A stretch of DNA of 64,000 nt, from assembly GCF_003286085.1 (NCBI RefSeq), contig NW_020825706.1, positions 3,906,001 to 3,970,000 on the forward strand, given 5' to 3'. The position numbers and the translations under genes are program-made. This stretch comes from Drosophila persimilis. Taxonomy: Eukaryota > Arthropoda > Insecta > Diptera > Drosophilidae. The notes under the pieces are model-generated. The model did not search any database and had not been told where the DNA came from. It saw only the letters and a program-made list of their open reading frames with translations. Positions 1-10,219 of the stretch are shown piece after piece (position 1 is the stretch's first letter; each line of letters starts with the position of its first letter).

Positions 1-945
1 TACTGGAAAGGTATGACTCGCGATATAACAGAGCACATCCGTAAATGTCAGAAATGTCAAAAAGCAAAATCAACAACAAATATAAAGACCCCTTTAACAA
101 TTACAGAAACCCCGATGAAGGCTTTTGACAGAGTGATAGTGGATACAATTGGTCCACTACCCAAGTCAGAAAAAGGCAATGAATATGCAGTCACGCTCAT
201 ATATGACTTGACTAAATATCTAGTCGCTATACCTGTCGCAAATAAAAGCGCAGCAACTGTTGCAACGGCAATATTTGAATCATTTATTCTCAAGTACGGT
301 CCAATGAAGACGTTCATTTCGGACATGGGAACGGAATATAAAAATTCAATTATAAACGATTTGTGCAAATATTTAAAAATAAAAAATATAACATCAACTG
401 CACACCATCATCAAACTGTTGGAACAATAGAAAGAAGCCACAGAACATTTAACGAATACATACGATCCTATATATCAGTAAATAAAACTGATTGGGACGT
501 ATGGCTTCCATATTTTGTTTATTGTTTCAATACAACCCCCTCTATGGCACATAATTATTGTCCATATGAGTTAGTATTTGGTAAGACTAATAATCTACCA
601 AAATATTTTGATAGCATAAGTAATATAGAACCTATATATAACATAGAAGACTACGCTAAAGAAAGTAGATATAGATTAGAAGTAGCATACAAAAGAGCAA
701 GAAATATGCTCGAGTTAAATAAACAGAAAAATAAGGAATTATATGATTTAAAAACTAGGAACATAACGCTTTCAATAGGAGATAAAGTTCTACTAAAAAA
801 CGAAGTAGGCCATAAGCTAGATCTTAAATACACAGGGCCCTATATAGTTGAAAAAATCGAAGATAATGATAATATAGTTATTTCCGGAAATAAGAATAAA
901 AAACAAACAGTTCACAAAGATAGGTTAAAATTTTTTAATTCATAA
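1..945 (+). CDS. pol: 412-like Gypsy pol, integrase part (5' cut by window edge)
   Basis: This is the C-terminal part of the pol polyprotein of a 412/mdg1-clade LTR retrotransposon. The reading frame is open from base 1 (Tyr-Trp-Lys-Gly-Met) to the TAA at 943-945, so the upstream part lies outside the window. Visible parts are the second half of the zinc-binding HHCC domain (CQKCQ), then the D,D,E integrase core. The core carries Asp in VDTIGPLP, Asp in SDMGTEYKN and Glu in TIERSHRTF. A basic C-terminal domain ends in HKDRLKFFNS. It is near-identical to the end of the pol at 5424-8834, its tandem duplicate. Integrase would insert the cDNA copy into the genome. This fragment cannot act alone. 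Confidence 0.93.
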   Translation, partial: YWKGMTRDITEHIRKCQKCQKAKSTTNIKTPLTITETPMKAFDRVIVDTIGPLPKSEKGNEYAVTLIYDLTKYLVAIPVANKSAATVATAIFESFILKYGPMKTFISDMGTEYKNSIINDLCKYLKIKNITSTAHHHQTVGTIERSHRTFNEYIRSYISVNKTDWDVWLPYFVYCFNTTPSMAHNYCPYELVFGKTNNLPKYFDSISNIEPIYNIEDYAKESRYRLEVAYKRARNMLELNKQKNKELYDLKTRNITLSIGDKVLLKNEVGHKLDLKYTGPYIVEKIEDNDNIVISGNKNKKQTVHKDRLKFFNS

Positions 946-1167
946 CAGACACAAAATAAAATAAAATAAAATACAAAAAAAAAAGAGAAAAAAATTTATT
1001 TATACAAGATGTGCAAAAAGATATGTATACCCAAAAAAAAAAAAAAAAAAAAACTTAAATACATTACAAATACAAAAAATCCTCAAATCAAAATTTTTTT
1101 ATATATATAAAATAAATTTAAGTAAAATAACTACATTTAATTACATTATTTTTCAAAAGGAGGGAGA

Positions 1168-1459
1168 TGTAGTATGTGCATATATTGAGTGTACACTGTA
1201 CCCAATGGTTAACAATAAATGTATCAGCAACACATTGTTGCAGTACACAAACAAAACCACTTCAAGTGAGCGTGCAATATGATCGCCGCTTATGCGCTAA
1301 GCTAAGTCAGCATTCCCACGCTGACCACTTGAAGCATATATATATATACACATATGTACATACGGCTCTTGCCCTCTCGATTATGCTGATACATTCTAAA
1401 AACCGAAGTCAAACGGCACAGACGTGCCAGTGTTATAATTACAATAGTGACATATTACA
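1168..1459 (+). repeat. 3' LTR of the 412-like element (internally deleted)
   Basis: The LTR begins TGTAGTATGTGC straight after a purine tract (AAAAGGAGGGAGA, 1155-1167) and ends GTGACATATTACA. It is 292 bp long. The 382 bp LTR at 39449-39830 contains a ~90 bp internal segment missing here, spanning the AATAAA-containing part. The bases following 1459 belong to BEL-G gag, so the element appears to have inserted into that gag. The stretch 946-1167 between the pol stop and the LTR is A-rich and non-coding. Confidence 0.88.
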
Positions 1460-1781
1460 GAGCAGCCATCAACTCCCGCGACAGCCTGGACCTAACCTTG
1501 ACATAAACATTCGCAAAGTCCAGCCGGGCATCATGGGCTAACTGCAGGAAATCCAACCTTTCAAGGCTCGTTTGAGCGGCATCGAAATCCGCATTCATTC
1601 GCTCGATCTGCTCTAAGCGAGCTTGAAGTTCTGCCTCATCTAACTCGGCAAGTTCTTCCTAGGTGAGAAAGCGATCCATGGCCTTTAGTTGGCGCGCGAT
1701 GGACTCGGCCTTGTGCCTGTAGAAATCTACATCACTCGGCATTGCTGCGTTCGCGACATTGGTAGGCTCAGGTGCTGCCAT
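1460..1781 (-). pseudogene. BEL-G gag N-terminal fragment
   Basis: A minus-strand reading frame starts with ATG at 1781 (MAAPEPTNVANAAMPSDVDF) and runs to 1460, where the 412-like LTR cuts it. It is interrupted by an in-frame TAG after about 40 codons (MDRFLT-stop-EELAEL). The fragment is acidic and helix-rich, with a heptad-like Leu/Glu pattern after the stop, as in the N-terminal coiled coil of BEL/Pao gag proteins. Assignment rests on the upstream BEL-type primer site and on this general resemblance; no zinc knuckle or protease remains. It is a dead fragment. Confidence 0.6.
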
Positions 1782-2514
1782 GTTGAGGTTTTAAAAGAGT
1801 CACTCAGCACGACCGAAAAAAACACCCTGTATACGTATAAACGTGGGAACCGAAAGCAAAGGGATTACAGCTAATGCCTTTAGCTGTGCGGCTGTGCGAG
1901 CTGTCCGATTCCGCTTTGTACTCAGCTTGTGTGTATTAGTGAGTTCGCTGCACTGCACTGACCGAATTGTCGCGACAGAGAAATTAATAGCCAGCAATGC
2001 GTGTATGTAGGTGTATGTAAGTATGTTTTAGCACCGAATTGTGCTTAACCGCCGAAAATTTGTTAAGGCTAACGAATGTCGATCGCGAATGATAATTAAT
2101 TGACACTGCAACTCAGAGATCACGTCGGGGTCACCAAATTTTATGTGGAGATAATGTTTTTTATCCCCAATCGGCCGACTAATTATTCCAATTAAATAAA
2201 ACTCGGCGCAGAAATAAAATTGCGATATGTTCTTTAATGCGTGACATCCAAATTGCAAGTGTGGCTTGCCTGCCCTTTACATTGCCGCTCCGATCGCTAA
2301 GCGCAGCTTCGCTCGGCCGACGTCGGTAGGCAGACGCAAAGCGGAGATAGCGAAGAGCGAGCTGGCAGAGAGCGTTCAGCAGGGCAAGCAAGCGCAAAGC
2401 TTTAACAAACAAATGAGTGACATAGACATAAGTAACAAACAAAATAAGCGGCTGAGGGCCAAGAATTAGGTGCTATTTGGCAAGCAGCTAATCGGCTGGG
2501 CTCTGCTCCGAACA
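1460..2514 (-). mobile_element. BEL-G: truncated BEL/Pao element (LTR, leader, gag start)
   Basis: Read on the minus strand this is a candidate 5' LTR (2514-2144, starting TGTTCGGAGC), then a primer-binding site TGGTGACCCCGACGTGAT (2136-2119), a leader (2118-1782) and the beginning of gag. The same primer site occurs in BEL-F, which supports the family assignment. The element stops abruptly at 1460 against the 412-like LTR. Its outer LTR edge abuts a mariner fragment at 2515, so it probably inserted into that mariner. The exact LTR end next to the primer site is uncertain by a few bases. Confidence 0.7.
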
Positions 2515-3133
2515 GCATCCTTGCACATAAGTTCCACTTCAATACATTCCATTTTACATGAACACTTAGTTGTAAAAAAGGTTTGCTCTCGCTGAATACC
2601 CCATAACTTATCAATCGCTAAAAAAAAGGCTCGCGTCGATTGGAGTAAGGAAATGCTTAAAAAGTTCGACCGACGTGCTTCAAAAGATGTTTATAAAATC
2701 GTGACAGGTGATGAATCATGGATATATGCGTATGAGCAAGATGAGCAAAATCCAACAAAAGTTGTTCGAGCACCAAGCACTTCGAAGCAAATGGTTTCTG
2801 TTTCTTCGGGAAAATGGGTCATGTGGCCACTGTTCCGCTAGAGAAACGTAGGACTGTCAATTCTGAGTGGTACACGACCATTAGTTTGCCGGAGGCCTTC
2901 GGAGAAATTCGCAAAACCAACTGCCAAGCACGAATCATTCTCCATCATGACAATGCGAGCTCGCACACATCTCGACAAACAGGTGAATTTTTAAGCAGTC
3001 AAAACGTCGAATTGATGACTCTTCCTCCCTACAGTCCTGACTTGGCATCCAATGACTTCTTTTTACTCCCTAACATAAAAAAAAAACTGCGTGGTCAACG
3101 TTTCACGAGCGCCGAAGAAGCAGTTGAAGAGTA
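2515..3133 (+). pseudogene. mariner transposase fragment (D,D34D), both ends missing
   Basis: The fragment begins inside the second helix-turn-helix region (SILHEHLVVKKVCSRWIPH) and runs through the catalytic core. It contains GDESWIYAYE (first Asp near 2712), LHHDNASSHTS (second Asp at 2949) and YSPDLASND (third Asp at 3054, 34 residues later). It then continues to LRGQRFTSAEEAVEE, where similarity stops at about 3133. A frameshift near 2815-2840 breaks the frame between the first two catalytic residues. The 5' part ends exactly at the BEL-G LTR boundary. The same family occurs as a deleted copy at 53774-54493. Inactive. Confidence 0.88.
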
Positions 3134-3402
3134 TTGCCCCGTTCCGAAACTTTGTTTCAGGGGGTGCCGGGATGTTGAGGAACTCATAACAAGTCCATCG
3201 CTAAGCGAAGAACCATCGCCAAAAGAGAACAAGAAGAGAACGGAAGAGACGAAAATTTGTATACACACGTATTCTTATCGCCGCTGCGACGGCATTTTTC
3301 AGTACCAAATAGACATCGAACTGGGTAAGAACAAAATAAATACAGTCCACTAAAATCAAATCCGTCGAGCATATTATTCGCGAACAGCAGCCATGTGACT
3401 AT
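3134..3402. other. Unassigned stretch, possible LTR remnant
   Basis: No coding similarity is seen between the mariner fragment and BEL-F pol. A purine-rich CAGGGGGTGCCGGGA immediately before TGTTGAGGAACTC (about 3160-3185) resembles a polypurine tract/LTR start. An AATAAATACA near 3335 could be the end of such an LTR. No primer site was recognised. Repeated in the second unit at about 10839-11107. Confidence 0.25.
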
Positions 3403-4246
3403 AACTTTAGGACTTGCTTGGGATCAGGTTTCTGATCAACTGTTATTTTCGTTCTCGGCCGAATTCCTGCAGTCGCTCTGTTTTGTCATCTATAGCGCGA
3501 TTCTACGATCCTCTCGGACTAGCTGGTCCCGTAATTACTAAATCCAAAATCTTTCTCTAGCGTTTGTGCCAAAAGAAGTTGTCCTGGGATGAAAGCCGCA
3601 CTGAACACCGATTGGCAGGAAATATGCACCAGTTTTGGCCAGATTCGTCGAATTGAATTTCCTCCGCTTGTACTCCTTCCGGACTCTACGATAGAAATTC
3701 ACGGATTTTGCGATTCCAGCATCGAGGCTTATGGTGCATGCATTTATGTCATTTCAAAGGGTCAGCATTCTAACAGTCATTTACTTTGTGCCAAATCTCG
3801 TGTGGCTCCTTTGAAGACACTAACGGTACCAAAGTTGGAGCTTTGTGGAGCAGAGTTGCTGGCTAGGCTCATATCTGACATAGCTGGAATGAATGTCTTC
3901 AAGGGAAGGTGTTACTGTTGGTGTGATTCTGCTCTCTTGGATTCGGGACGAGCCGTCAAGATTTAATATATTTTTTGCAAATAGAGTGGACGCAATTCAG
4001 GAAATGACCGAAAAAATGGAATGGCGTTATGTCCCCACAGCTTTAAACCCAGCCGACATTCTGTCTCGAGGGGCTCGTCCGACTGGCCACTGGCGAGAGT
4101 GGTCGAGCTTTTGCCTGGACGAGATGGCGTTTCCCGAGTTGCTGTGCTGAAGACGTCATCTGGAATCACCAAGCGCGCCGTTAACAAGCTGTGCCTGCTG
4201 CCCCTTAAAGATGCTGTTGAAAGTCAGGCTTCCAATGGGGGGAGTA
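3403..4246 (+). pseudogene. BEL-F pol remnant (RT end, RNase H, integrase tail)
   Basis: Several short open segments in different frames spell out BEL/Pao pol in order. TLGLAWDQVSDQLLFSF and ARFYDPLGLAGPVITKSK are from the region after the RT. GFCDSSIEAYGACIYV and VPKLELCGAELLARL are RNase H. YVPTALNPADILSRG follows. Then, after a large deletion, comes the integrase tail ARVVELLPGRDGVSRV. At least three frameshifts and one in-frame stop are present, and the integrase core is missing altogether. A purine run (AATGGGGGGAGTA) leads into the LTR at 4247. This is the internally deleted end of a BEL-F copy. Confidence 0.85.
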
Positions 4247-4708
4247 TGTCGGGTCAAGCAGCTTAAACATTGTAAATTATTGCCAGTGGTGCGGCCCAAA
4301 AGAAATGCATTTTGTTGTTGTTGTCATTTCCAACGCCCACTGCAAGGATCATTTGTTACCGCATATGCAGCAGTATTCTTTCGTCTCCTTATATCTGAAT
4401 CTCTCGTACTCGGCTTAGCAGCTGCCCCGAGCAGCTCTAATGCTCTCCGGCTTTCTTACTCTCTCGCTCGCGTCTAAGCTTGCTTCATAGGGCCCGGCAA
4501 TTTGGCCCGTCAACCCTTGCATTTTTAGTTTTGAGCTAATCGTCGCAGCTATTAGACTAATATCCTCGCTTCATTCGTCGCCCAATCACCCCCATATGTA
4601 CATACGCGATAAGTTGGTTTACAAATAAATTGATAATTATATACAGCCTCTCGACTTTCATTAAATTCAAAAATGCAACAGTTATTAAAAACGCTTAATA
4701 GCTTAACA
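4247..4708 (+). repeat. BEL-F LTR (3' LTR of the deleted copy)
   Basis: It starts TGTCGGGTCAAGCAGC after a polypurine tract and ends TAATAGCTTAACA, 462 bp. It is clearly homologous to, but diverged from, the LTR at 4748-5220, so the two come from different copies of one family. Recurs at 11952-12413. Confidence 0.88.
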
Positions 4709-4747
4709 ATAAGATTTCATCTTTTTTACCTTTTTATCTAAGGTATT

Positions 4748-5220
4748 TGTCGGGTCAAGCAGCTTAAATATTTTAAATTATTGCCAGTGCGGCGGCCCAA
4801 AGGAAATGCATTTTGGTGTTGTCGTTTCCAATGCCCCCACTACAAAGATCATTTGCTACCGCATATGCGCATGCAGCGGAATTCTTTCGTCTCCTTATGT
4901 CGCAATCTCTCGGACTCGGCTTAACAGCGTCCCCGAGCAGCTCTAACGCTCGCGGGCCATCATACGCTCTCGCTCGCGCCTAGGCTTGCTGCATATGGCC
5001 CGGCAATTTGGCCCGTCAGCCCTTGCATGGGCAGTCTTGAGCTAATCGTCGCAGCTATTAGATTAACATCCTCGCATCAATCGTTCGCCCAATCATTGCC
5101 ATATGTACATACGCAATAAGTTGGTTTACATATGCAAATAAATTGTGAATTATAAACAGCCTCTCGACTTTCATTAAATTCAAATTGCAACAGTTATTAT
5201 AAACGCTTAATAGCTTAACA
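4748..5220 (+). repeat. BEL-F LTR (5' LTR of a second copy)
   Basis: It starts TGTCGGGTCAAGCAGC and ends AGCTTAACA, 473 bp, followed at 5223-5240 by a primer-binding site. It is separated from the preceding LTR by only 39 bp (4709-4747). Recurs at 12453-12925, where the downstream gag is still attached. Confidence 0.9.
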
Positions 5221-5350
5221 TTTGGTGACCCCGACGTGATTGTGCAATAAATAATCCATCAGTGCAATCACAAACTAATATAGCATTCAAAGATCTAAAC
5301 TAATTGCCATCTCAACCAGTGTCATCGACCACATAAGTTATCCACACATA
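5221..5350 (+). other. BEL-F primer-binding site and leader (cut at 5350)
   Basis: TGGTGACCCCGACGTGAT at 5223-5240 is the tRNA primer site. The leader then continues to the tandem-duplication joint at 5350, where a 412-like element begins. The same leader at 12926-13296 reads through into gag. Confidence 0.85.
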
Positions 5351-8300
5351 CATACATGACATAAACAAAAACAACAAAATAAATATTCAGGGAATCAATC
5401 AAGGATTAATTCAATCTAAAGGAATGACATCCTTAGAAATACAAACAACTAAATATATAATTCCACACAACTTCCATATTGTCGAATCAACTTTTTCTAT
5501 ACCGTGTGATGGAATTTTAGGAATAGATTTTATTAAAAAATGTAATTGTCAACTAGATTTCACACCTTCAAAAGATCTGCTCATAATAAGACCAGACAAT
5601 CTAAACTACCCTATTTATGTTCCCATAAATTACAGCTCTGGTAACAATACAATAGTGTTACCAGCACGATCCGAAGTTGTCCGTAAAATTGAGTTAACTT
5701 CAAATGAAGATAGCATTTTTATTCCGAACCAGGAAATTCAACCTGGTATATATGCAGCAAACACAGTCGTAACAACTGCAAATGCATTCGTCCGTTTACT
5801 TAATACAACTAGTACCGACCAAATGATTAATATAAATAAGTTGAATTATGAACCATTAGCAAATTATGATATATCCGAAATAAATAATGAAACTAGAACG
5901 AACGATGTTATATCAAAGTTATCTAAAAATTTTCCAAAACTGTTTAATAAACAATTAAAAGAACTTTGTTGTAACTACGCAGACATATTCGGACTTGATA
6001 CCGAATCAATAACAACCAATAATTTTTACAAGCAGAAACTAAGATTAAAAGATAATGAACCTGTATATATAAAAAATTATAGAAATCCTCATAGTCAAAA
6101 AGACGAAATCCAAGCTCAAGTCGATAAACTAATCAAAGATAGAATAGTTGAACCGTCAGCCTCAGAATACAACTGTCCACTTTTACTAGTACCAAAGAAA
6201 TCCATAGACAACAAAAAGAAAAAATGGCGATTAGTAGTTGACTATCGCCAAATTAATAAAAAATTACTATCCGATAAATTTCCACTTCCTAGTATCGATG
6301 ATATCTTGGATCAACTAGGAAGAGCAAAATATTTCTCTTGCCTTGACTTAATGTCAGGATTCCATCAGATTGAGCTAGACGAAAACTCTAGAGATATAAC
6401 ATCCTTTTCAACGAGCAACGGCTCTTATCGCTTCACGCGATTACCATTTGGTTTGAAAATAGCTCCCAATTCATTCCAAAGAATGATGACTATCGCATTC
6501 TCTGGACTTGAACCATCACAAGCATTCCTCTATATGGATGACTTAATAGTAATCGGTTGTTCCGAAAAACACATGCTTAACAATTTAATTAGTGTTTTTG
6601 ACATGTGTAGGAAACACAACTTGAAACTACATCCTGAAAAATGTTCATTTTTCATGCATGAAGTCACATTTTTGGGCCACAAATGCACAGATAAGGGAAT
6701 CTTACCAGATGACAAAAAGTTTGACGTCATATTAAATTATCCAGTCCCACATGACTCTGATAGCGCTAGACGTTTTATAGCATTTTGTAATTACTACAGA
6801 CGATTCATCAAAAATTTCGCCGAATTTTCTAGGCATATAACAAGATTAAATAAAAAGAATGTTCCATTTGAATGGACTAATGACTGTCAAAATGCATTTG
6901 AATATCTTAAAGCTCAATTAATAAAGCCTACTCTGTTACAATATCCAGATTTTACGAAAGAATTTTGTATAATCACAGATGCTAGTAAGCAAGCCTGTGG
7001 TGCAGTGCTAACACAAGCCCACAACGGGACTCAACTCCCAATAGCTTACGCATCGAGAGCATTTACCAAAGGAGAAAGTAACAAAAGTACGACGGAACAA
7101 GAGTTAACAGCTATTTATTGGGCAATCACCAAATTTAGACCCTATGTCTACGGAACTCATTTCATAGTAAAAACAGACCATAGACCACTAACATTTTTGT
7201 TTTCAATGACAAACCCCAGTTCTAAATTAACGCGTATGAGACTTGAATTAGAGGAGTATAATTTTACTGTAGAGTACCTAAGAGGCAAAGATAATTTTGT
7301 AGCCGATGCATTGTCACGGATAACAATATCTGAACTAAAAGACATACAAAACAAAGTCCTGAAAGTCACTACCAGGTATCAAAGTAGACAAAAATTCTGC
7401 GCAGAAAACAACAAAGTAGAGATGCCAAAGCAATCTACCGAAACAGCTTCTCAGCCCAACGTATACGAAGTCATTAATAATGATGAAGTACGTAAAGTAG
7501 TGACCTTGCATATAAAAGATATGCTATGTTTCTTTAAACATGGTAAGAAAATTATAGCAAGAATTGATATTGGAGATTTATATACTAATAATGGAAATAT
7601 TGACTTAGGACAACTATTTCCAAGGCTAGAAAAAGAAGCCGGTATATTAAAAATCAGCCAATTGAAAATGGCACCGTGGGAAAATATCTTTGAAAAGGTT
7701 TCAATAGATAATTTCAAAATTATGGGCAATAAAATATTGAAAACATTGAGAGTAGCGCTACTCAACCCGGTGACCACATTAACAAATGTTAAAGAGAAAG
7801 AAGCTATATTGTCTACACTATATGATGATCCAGTACAAGGAGGTCACACAGGCATTGCAAAAACCTTGGCCAAGGTCAAAAGACATTATTACTGGAAAGG
7901 TATGACTCGCGATATAACAGAGCACATCCGTAAATGTCAGAAATGTCAAAAAGCAAAATCAACAACAAATATAAAGACCCCTTTAACAATTACAGAAACC
8001 CCGATGAAGGCTTTTGACAGAGTGATAGTGGATACAATTGGTCCACTACCCAAGTCAGAAAAAGGCAATGAATATGCAGTCACGCTCATATATGACTTGA
8101 CTAAATATCTAGTCGCTATACCTGTCGCAAATAAAAGCGCAGCAACTGTTGCAACGGCAATATTTGAATCATTTATTCTCAAGTACGGTCCAATGAAGAC
8201 GTTCATTTCGGACATGGGAACGGAATATAAAAATTCAATTATAAACGATTTGTGCAAATATTTAAAAATAAAAAATATAACATCAACTGCACACCATCAT

Positions 8301-9165
8301 CAAACTGTTGGAACAATAGAAAGAAGCCACAGAACATTTAACGAATACATACGATCCTATATATCAGTAAATAAAACTGATTGGGACGTATGGCTTCCAT
8401 ATTTTGTTTATTGTTTCAATACAACCCCCTCTATGGCACATAATTATTGTCCATATGAGTTAGTATTTGGTAAGACTAATAATCTACCAAAATATTTTGA
8501 TAGCATAAGTAATATAGAACCTATATATAACATAGAAGACTACGCTAAAGAAAGTAGATATAGATTAGAAGTAGCATACAAAAGAGCAAGAAATATGCTC
8601 GAGTTAAATAAACAGAAAAATAAGGAATTATATGATTTAAAAACTAGGAACATAACGCTTTCAATAGGAGATAAAGTTCTACTAAAAAACGAAGTAGGCC
8701 ATAAGCTAGATCTTAAATACACAGGGCCCTATATAGTTGAAAAAATCGAAGATAATGATAATATAGTTATTTCCGGAAATAAGAATAAAAAACAAACAGT
8801 TCACAAAGATAGGTTAAAATTTTTTAATTCATAACAGACACAAAATAAAATAAAATAAAATACAAAAAAAAAAGAGAAAAAAATTTAATTATACAAGATG
8901 TGCAAAAAGATATGTATACAAAAAAAAAAAAAAAAAAAAAACTTAAATACATTACAAATACAAAAAATCCTCAAATCAAAATTTTTTTATATATATAATA
9001 AAATAAGCTAAGTCAGCATTCCCACGCTGACCACTTGAAGCATATATATATATACACATATGTACATACGGCTCTTGCCCTCTCGATTATGCTGATACAT
9101 TCTAAAAACCGAAGTCAAACGGCACAGACGTGCCAGTGTTATAATTACAATAGTGACATATTACA
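5351..9165 (+). mobile_element. 412-like LTR retrotransposon, 5'-truncated
   Basis: The element starts within the protease region at about 5356, with no LTR, leader or gag. It contains an open pol and an A-rich 3' non-coding region. The 3' LTR is truncated to about 9004-9165. Compared with 1-1459, roughly 184 bp are missing around 9000, including the polypurine tract and the first ~130 bp of the LTR. The 5' truncation coincides with the tandem-duplication joint, so it reflects the duplication and not an insertion process. Confidence 0.92.
5424..8834 (+). CDS. pol: 412-like Gypsy pol: RT, RNase H, integrase (1136 aa open)
   Basis: This is a long uninterrupted pol frame; coding similarity extends back to about 5358, and the ATG at 5424 is merely the first in frame. 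In order: the protease tail (GILGIDFIKKCNC); reverse transcriptase with WRLVVDYRQINKK near residue 268 and catalytic YMDD near residue 370; RNase H (ITDASKQACGAVL, near 515); the zinc-binding HHCC region (near 820); integrase with Asp in VDTIGPLP, Asp in SDMGTEYKN and Glu in TIERSHRTF; and a basic tail. The protease DTG motif lies upstream of the truncation and is absent. Such a polyprotein would copy element RNA to DNA and insert it. Lacking gag, protease and a 5' LTR, this copy cannot do so alone. The minus-strand copy at 33385-36889 is the same gene with several lesions. Confidence 0.95.
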   Translation: MTSLEIQTTKYIIPHNFHIVESTFSIPCDGILGIDFIKKCNCQLDFTPSKDLLIIRPDNLNYPIYVPINYSSGNNTIVLPARSEVVRKIELTSNEDSIFIPNQEIQPGIYAANTVVTTANAFVRLLNTTSTDQMININKLNYEPLANYDISEINNETRTNDVISKLSKNFPKLFNKQLKELCCNYADIFGLDTESITTNNFYKQKLRLKDNEPVYIKNYRNPHSQKDEIQAQVDKLIKDRIVEPSASEYNCPLLLVPKKSIDNKKKKWRLVVDYRQINKKLLSDKFPLPSIDDILDQLGRAKYFSCLDLMSGFHQIELDENSRDITSFSTSNGSYRFTRLPFGLKIAPNSFQRMMTIAFSGLEPSQAFLYMDDLIVIGCSEKHMLNNLISVFDMCRKHNLKLHPEKCSFFMHEVTFLGHKCTDKGILPDDKKFDVILNYPVPHDSDSARRFIAFCNYYRRFIKNFAEFSRHITRLNKKNVPFEWTNDCQNAFEYLKAQLIKPTLLQYPDFTKEFCIITDASKQACGAVLTQAHNGTQLPIAYASRAFTKGESNKSTTEQELTAIYWAITKFRPYVYGTHFIVKTDHRPLTFLFSMTNPSSKLTRMRLELEEYNFTVEYLRGKDNFVADALSRITISELKDIQNKVLKVTTRYQSRQKFCAENNKVEMPKQSTETASQPNVYEVINNDEVRKVVTLHIKDMLCFFKHGKKIIARIDIGDLYTNNGNIDLGQLFPRLEKEAGILKISQLKMAPWENIFEKVSIDNFKIMGNKILKTLRVALLNPVTTLTNVKEKEAILSTLYDDPVQGGHTGIAKTLAKVKRHYYWKGMTRDITEHIRKCQKCQKAKSTTNIKTPLTITETPMKAFDRVIVDTIGPLPKSEKGNEYAVTLIYDLTKYLVAIPVANKSAATVATAIFESFILKYGPMKTFISDMGTEYKNSIINDLCKYLKIKNITSTAHHHQTVGTIERSHRTFNEYIRSYISVNKTDWDVWLPYFVYCFNTTPSMAHNYCPYELVFGKTNNLPKYFDSISNIEPIYNIEDYAKESRYRLEVAYKRARNMLELNKQKNKELYDLKTRNITLSIGDKVLLKNEVGHKLDLKYTGPYIVEKIEDNDNIVISGNKNKKQTVHKDRLKFFNS

Positions 9166-10219
9166 GAGCAGCCATCAACTCCCGCGACAGCCTGGACCTA
9201 ACCTTGACATAAACATTCGCAAAGTCCAGCCGGGCATCATGGGCTAACTGCAGGAAATCCAACCTTTCAAGGCTCGTTTGAGCGGCATCGAAATCCGCAT
9301 TCATTCGCTCGATCTGCTCTAAGCGAGCTCGAAGTTCTGCCTCATCTAACTCGGCAAGTTCTTCCTAGGTGAGAAAGCGATCCATGGCCTTTAGTTGGCG
9401 CGCGATGGACTCGGCCTTGTGCCTGTAGAAATCTACATCACTCGGCATTGCTGCGTTCGCGACATTGGTAGGCTCAGGTGCTGCCATGTTGAGGTTTTAA
9501 AAGAGTCACTCAGCACGACCGAAAAAAACACCCTGTATACGTATAAACGTGGGAACCGAAAGCAAAGGGATTACAGCTAATGCCTTTAGCTGTGCGGCTG
9601 TGCGAGCTGTCCGATTCCGCTTTGTACTCAGCTTGTGTGTATTAGTGAGTTCGCTGCACTGCACTGACCGAATTGTCGCGACAGAGAAATTAATAGCCAG
9701 CAATGCGTGTATGTAGGTGTATGTAAGTATGTTTTAGCACCGAATTGTGCTTAACCGCCGAAAATTTGTTAAGGCTAACGAATGTCGATCGCGAATGATA
9801 ATTAATTGACACTGCAACTCAGAGATCACGTCGGGGTCACCAAATTTTATGTGGAGATAATTTTTTTATCCCCAATCGGCCGACTAATTATTCCAATTAA
9901 ATAAAACTCGGCGCAGAAATAAAATTGCGATATGTTCTTTAATGCGTGACATCCAAATTGCAAGTGTGGCTTGCCTGCCCTTTACATTGCCGCTCCGATC
10001 GCTAAGCGCAGCTTCGCTCGGCCGACGTCGGTAGGCAGACGCAAAGCGGAGATAGCGAAGAGCGAGCTGGCAGAGAGCGTTCAGCAGGGCAAGCAAGCGC
10101 AAAGCTTTAACAAACAAATGAGTGACATAGACATAAGTAACAAACAAAATAAGCGGCTGAGGGCCAAGAATTAGGTGCTATTTGGCAAGCAGCTAATCGG
10201 CTGGGCTCTGCTCCGAACA
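9166..10219 (-). mobile_element. BEL-G, second tandem copy
   Basis: Duplicate of 1460-2514 with the same landmarks: gag ATG at 9487 running down to 9166 with the same in-frame TAG, primer site at 9825-9842, and LTR at 9850-10219. A handful of point differences are visible, for example one base in the stretch encoding the AELQARLEQ region. Confidence 0.72.

Noticed and set aside
57..368. Minus-strand frame of 103 codons, also at 7946-8257 and as a plus-strand frame at 33962-34273
   Set aside because: Exact antisense shadow of 412-like integrase; it repeats wherever that gene does.
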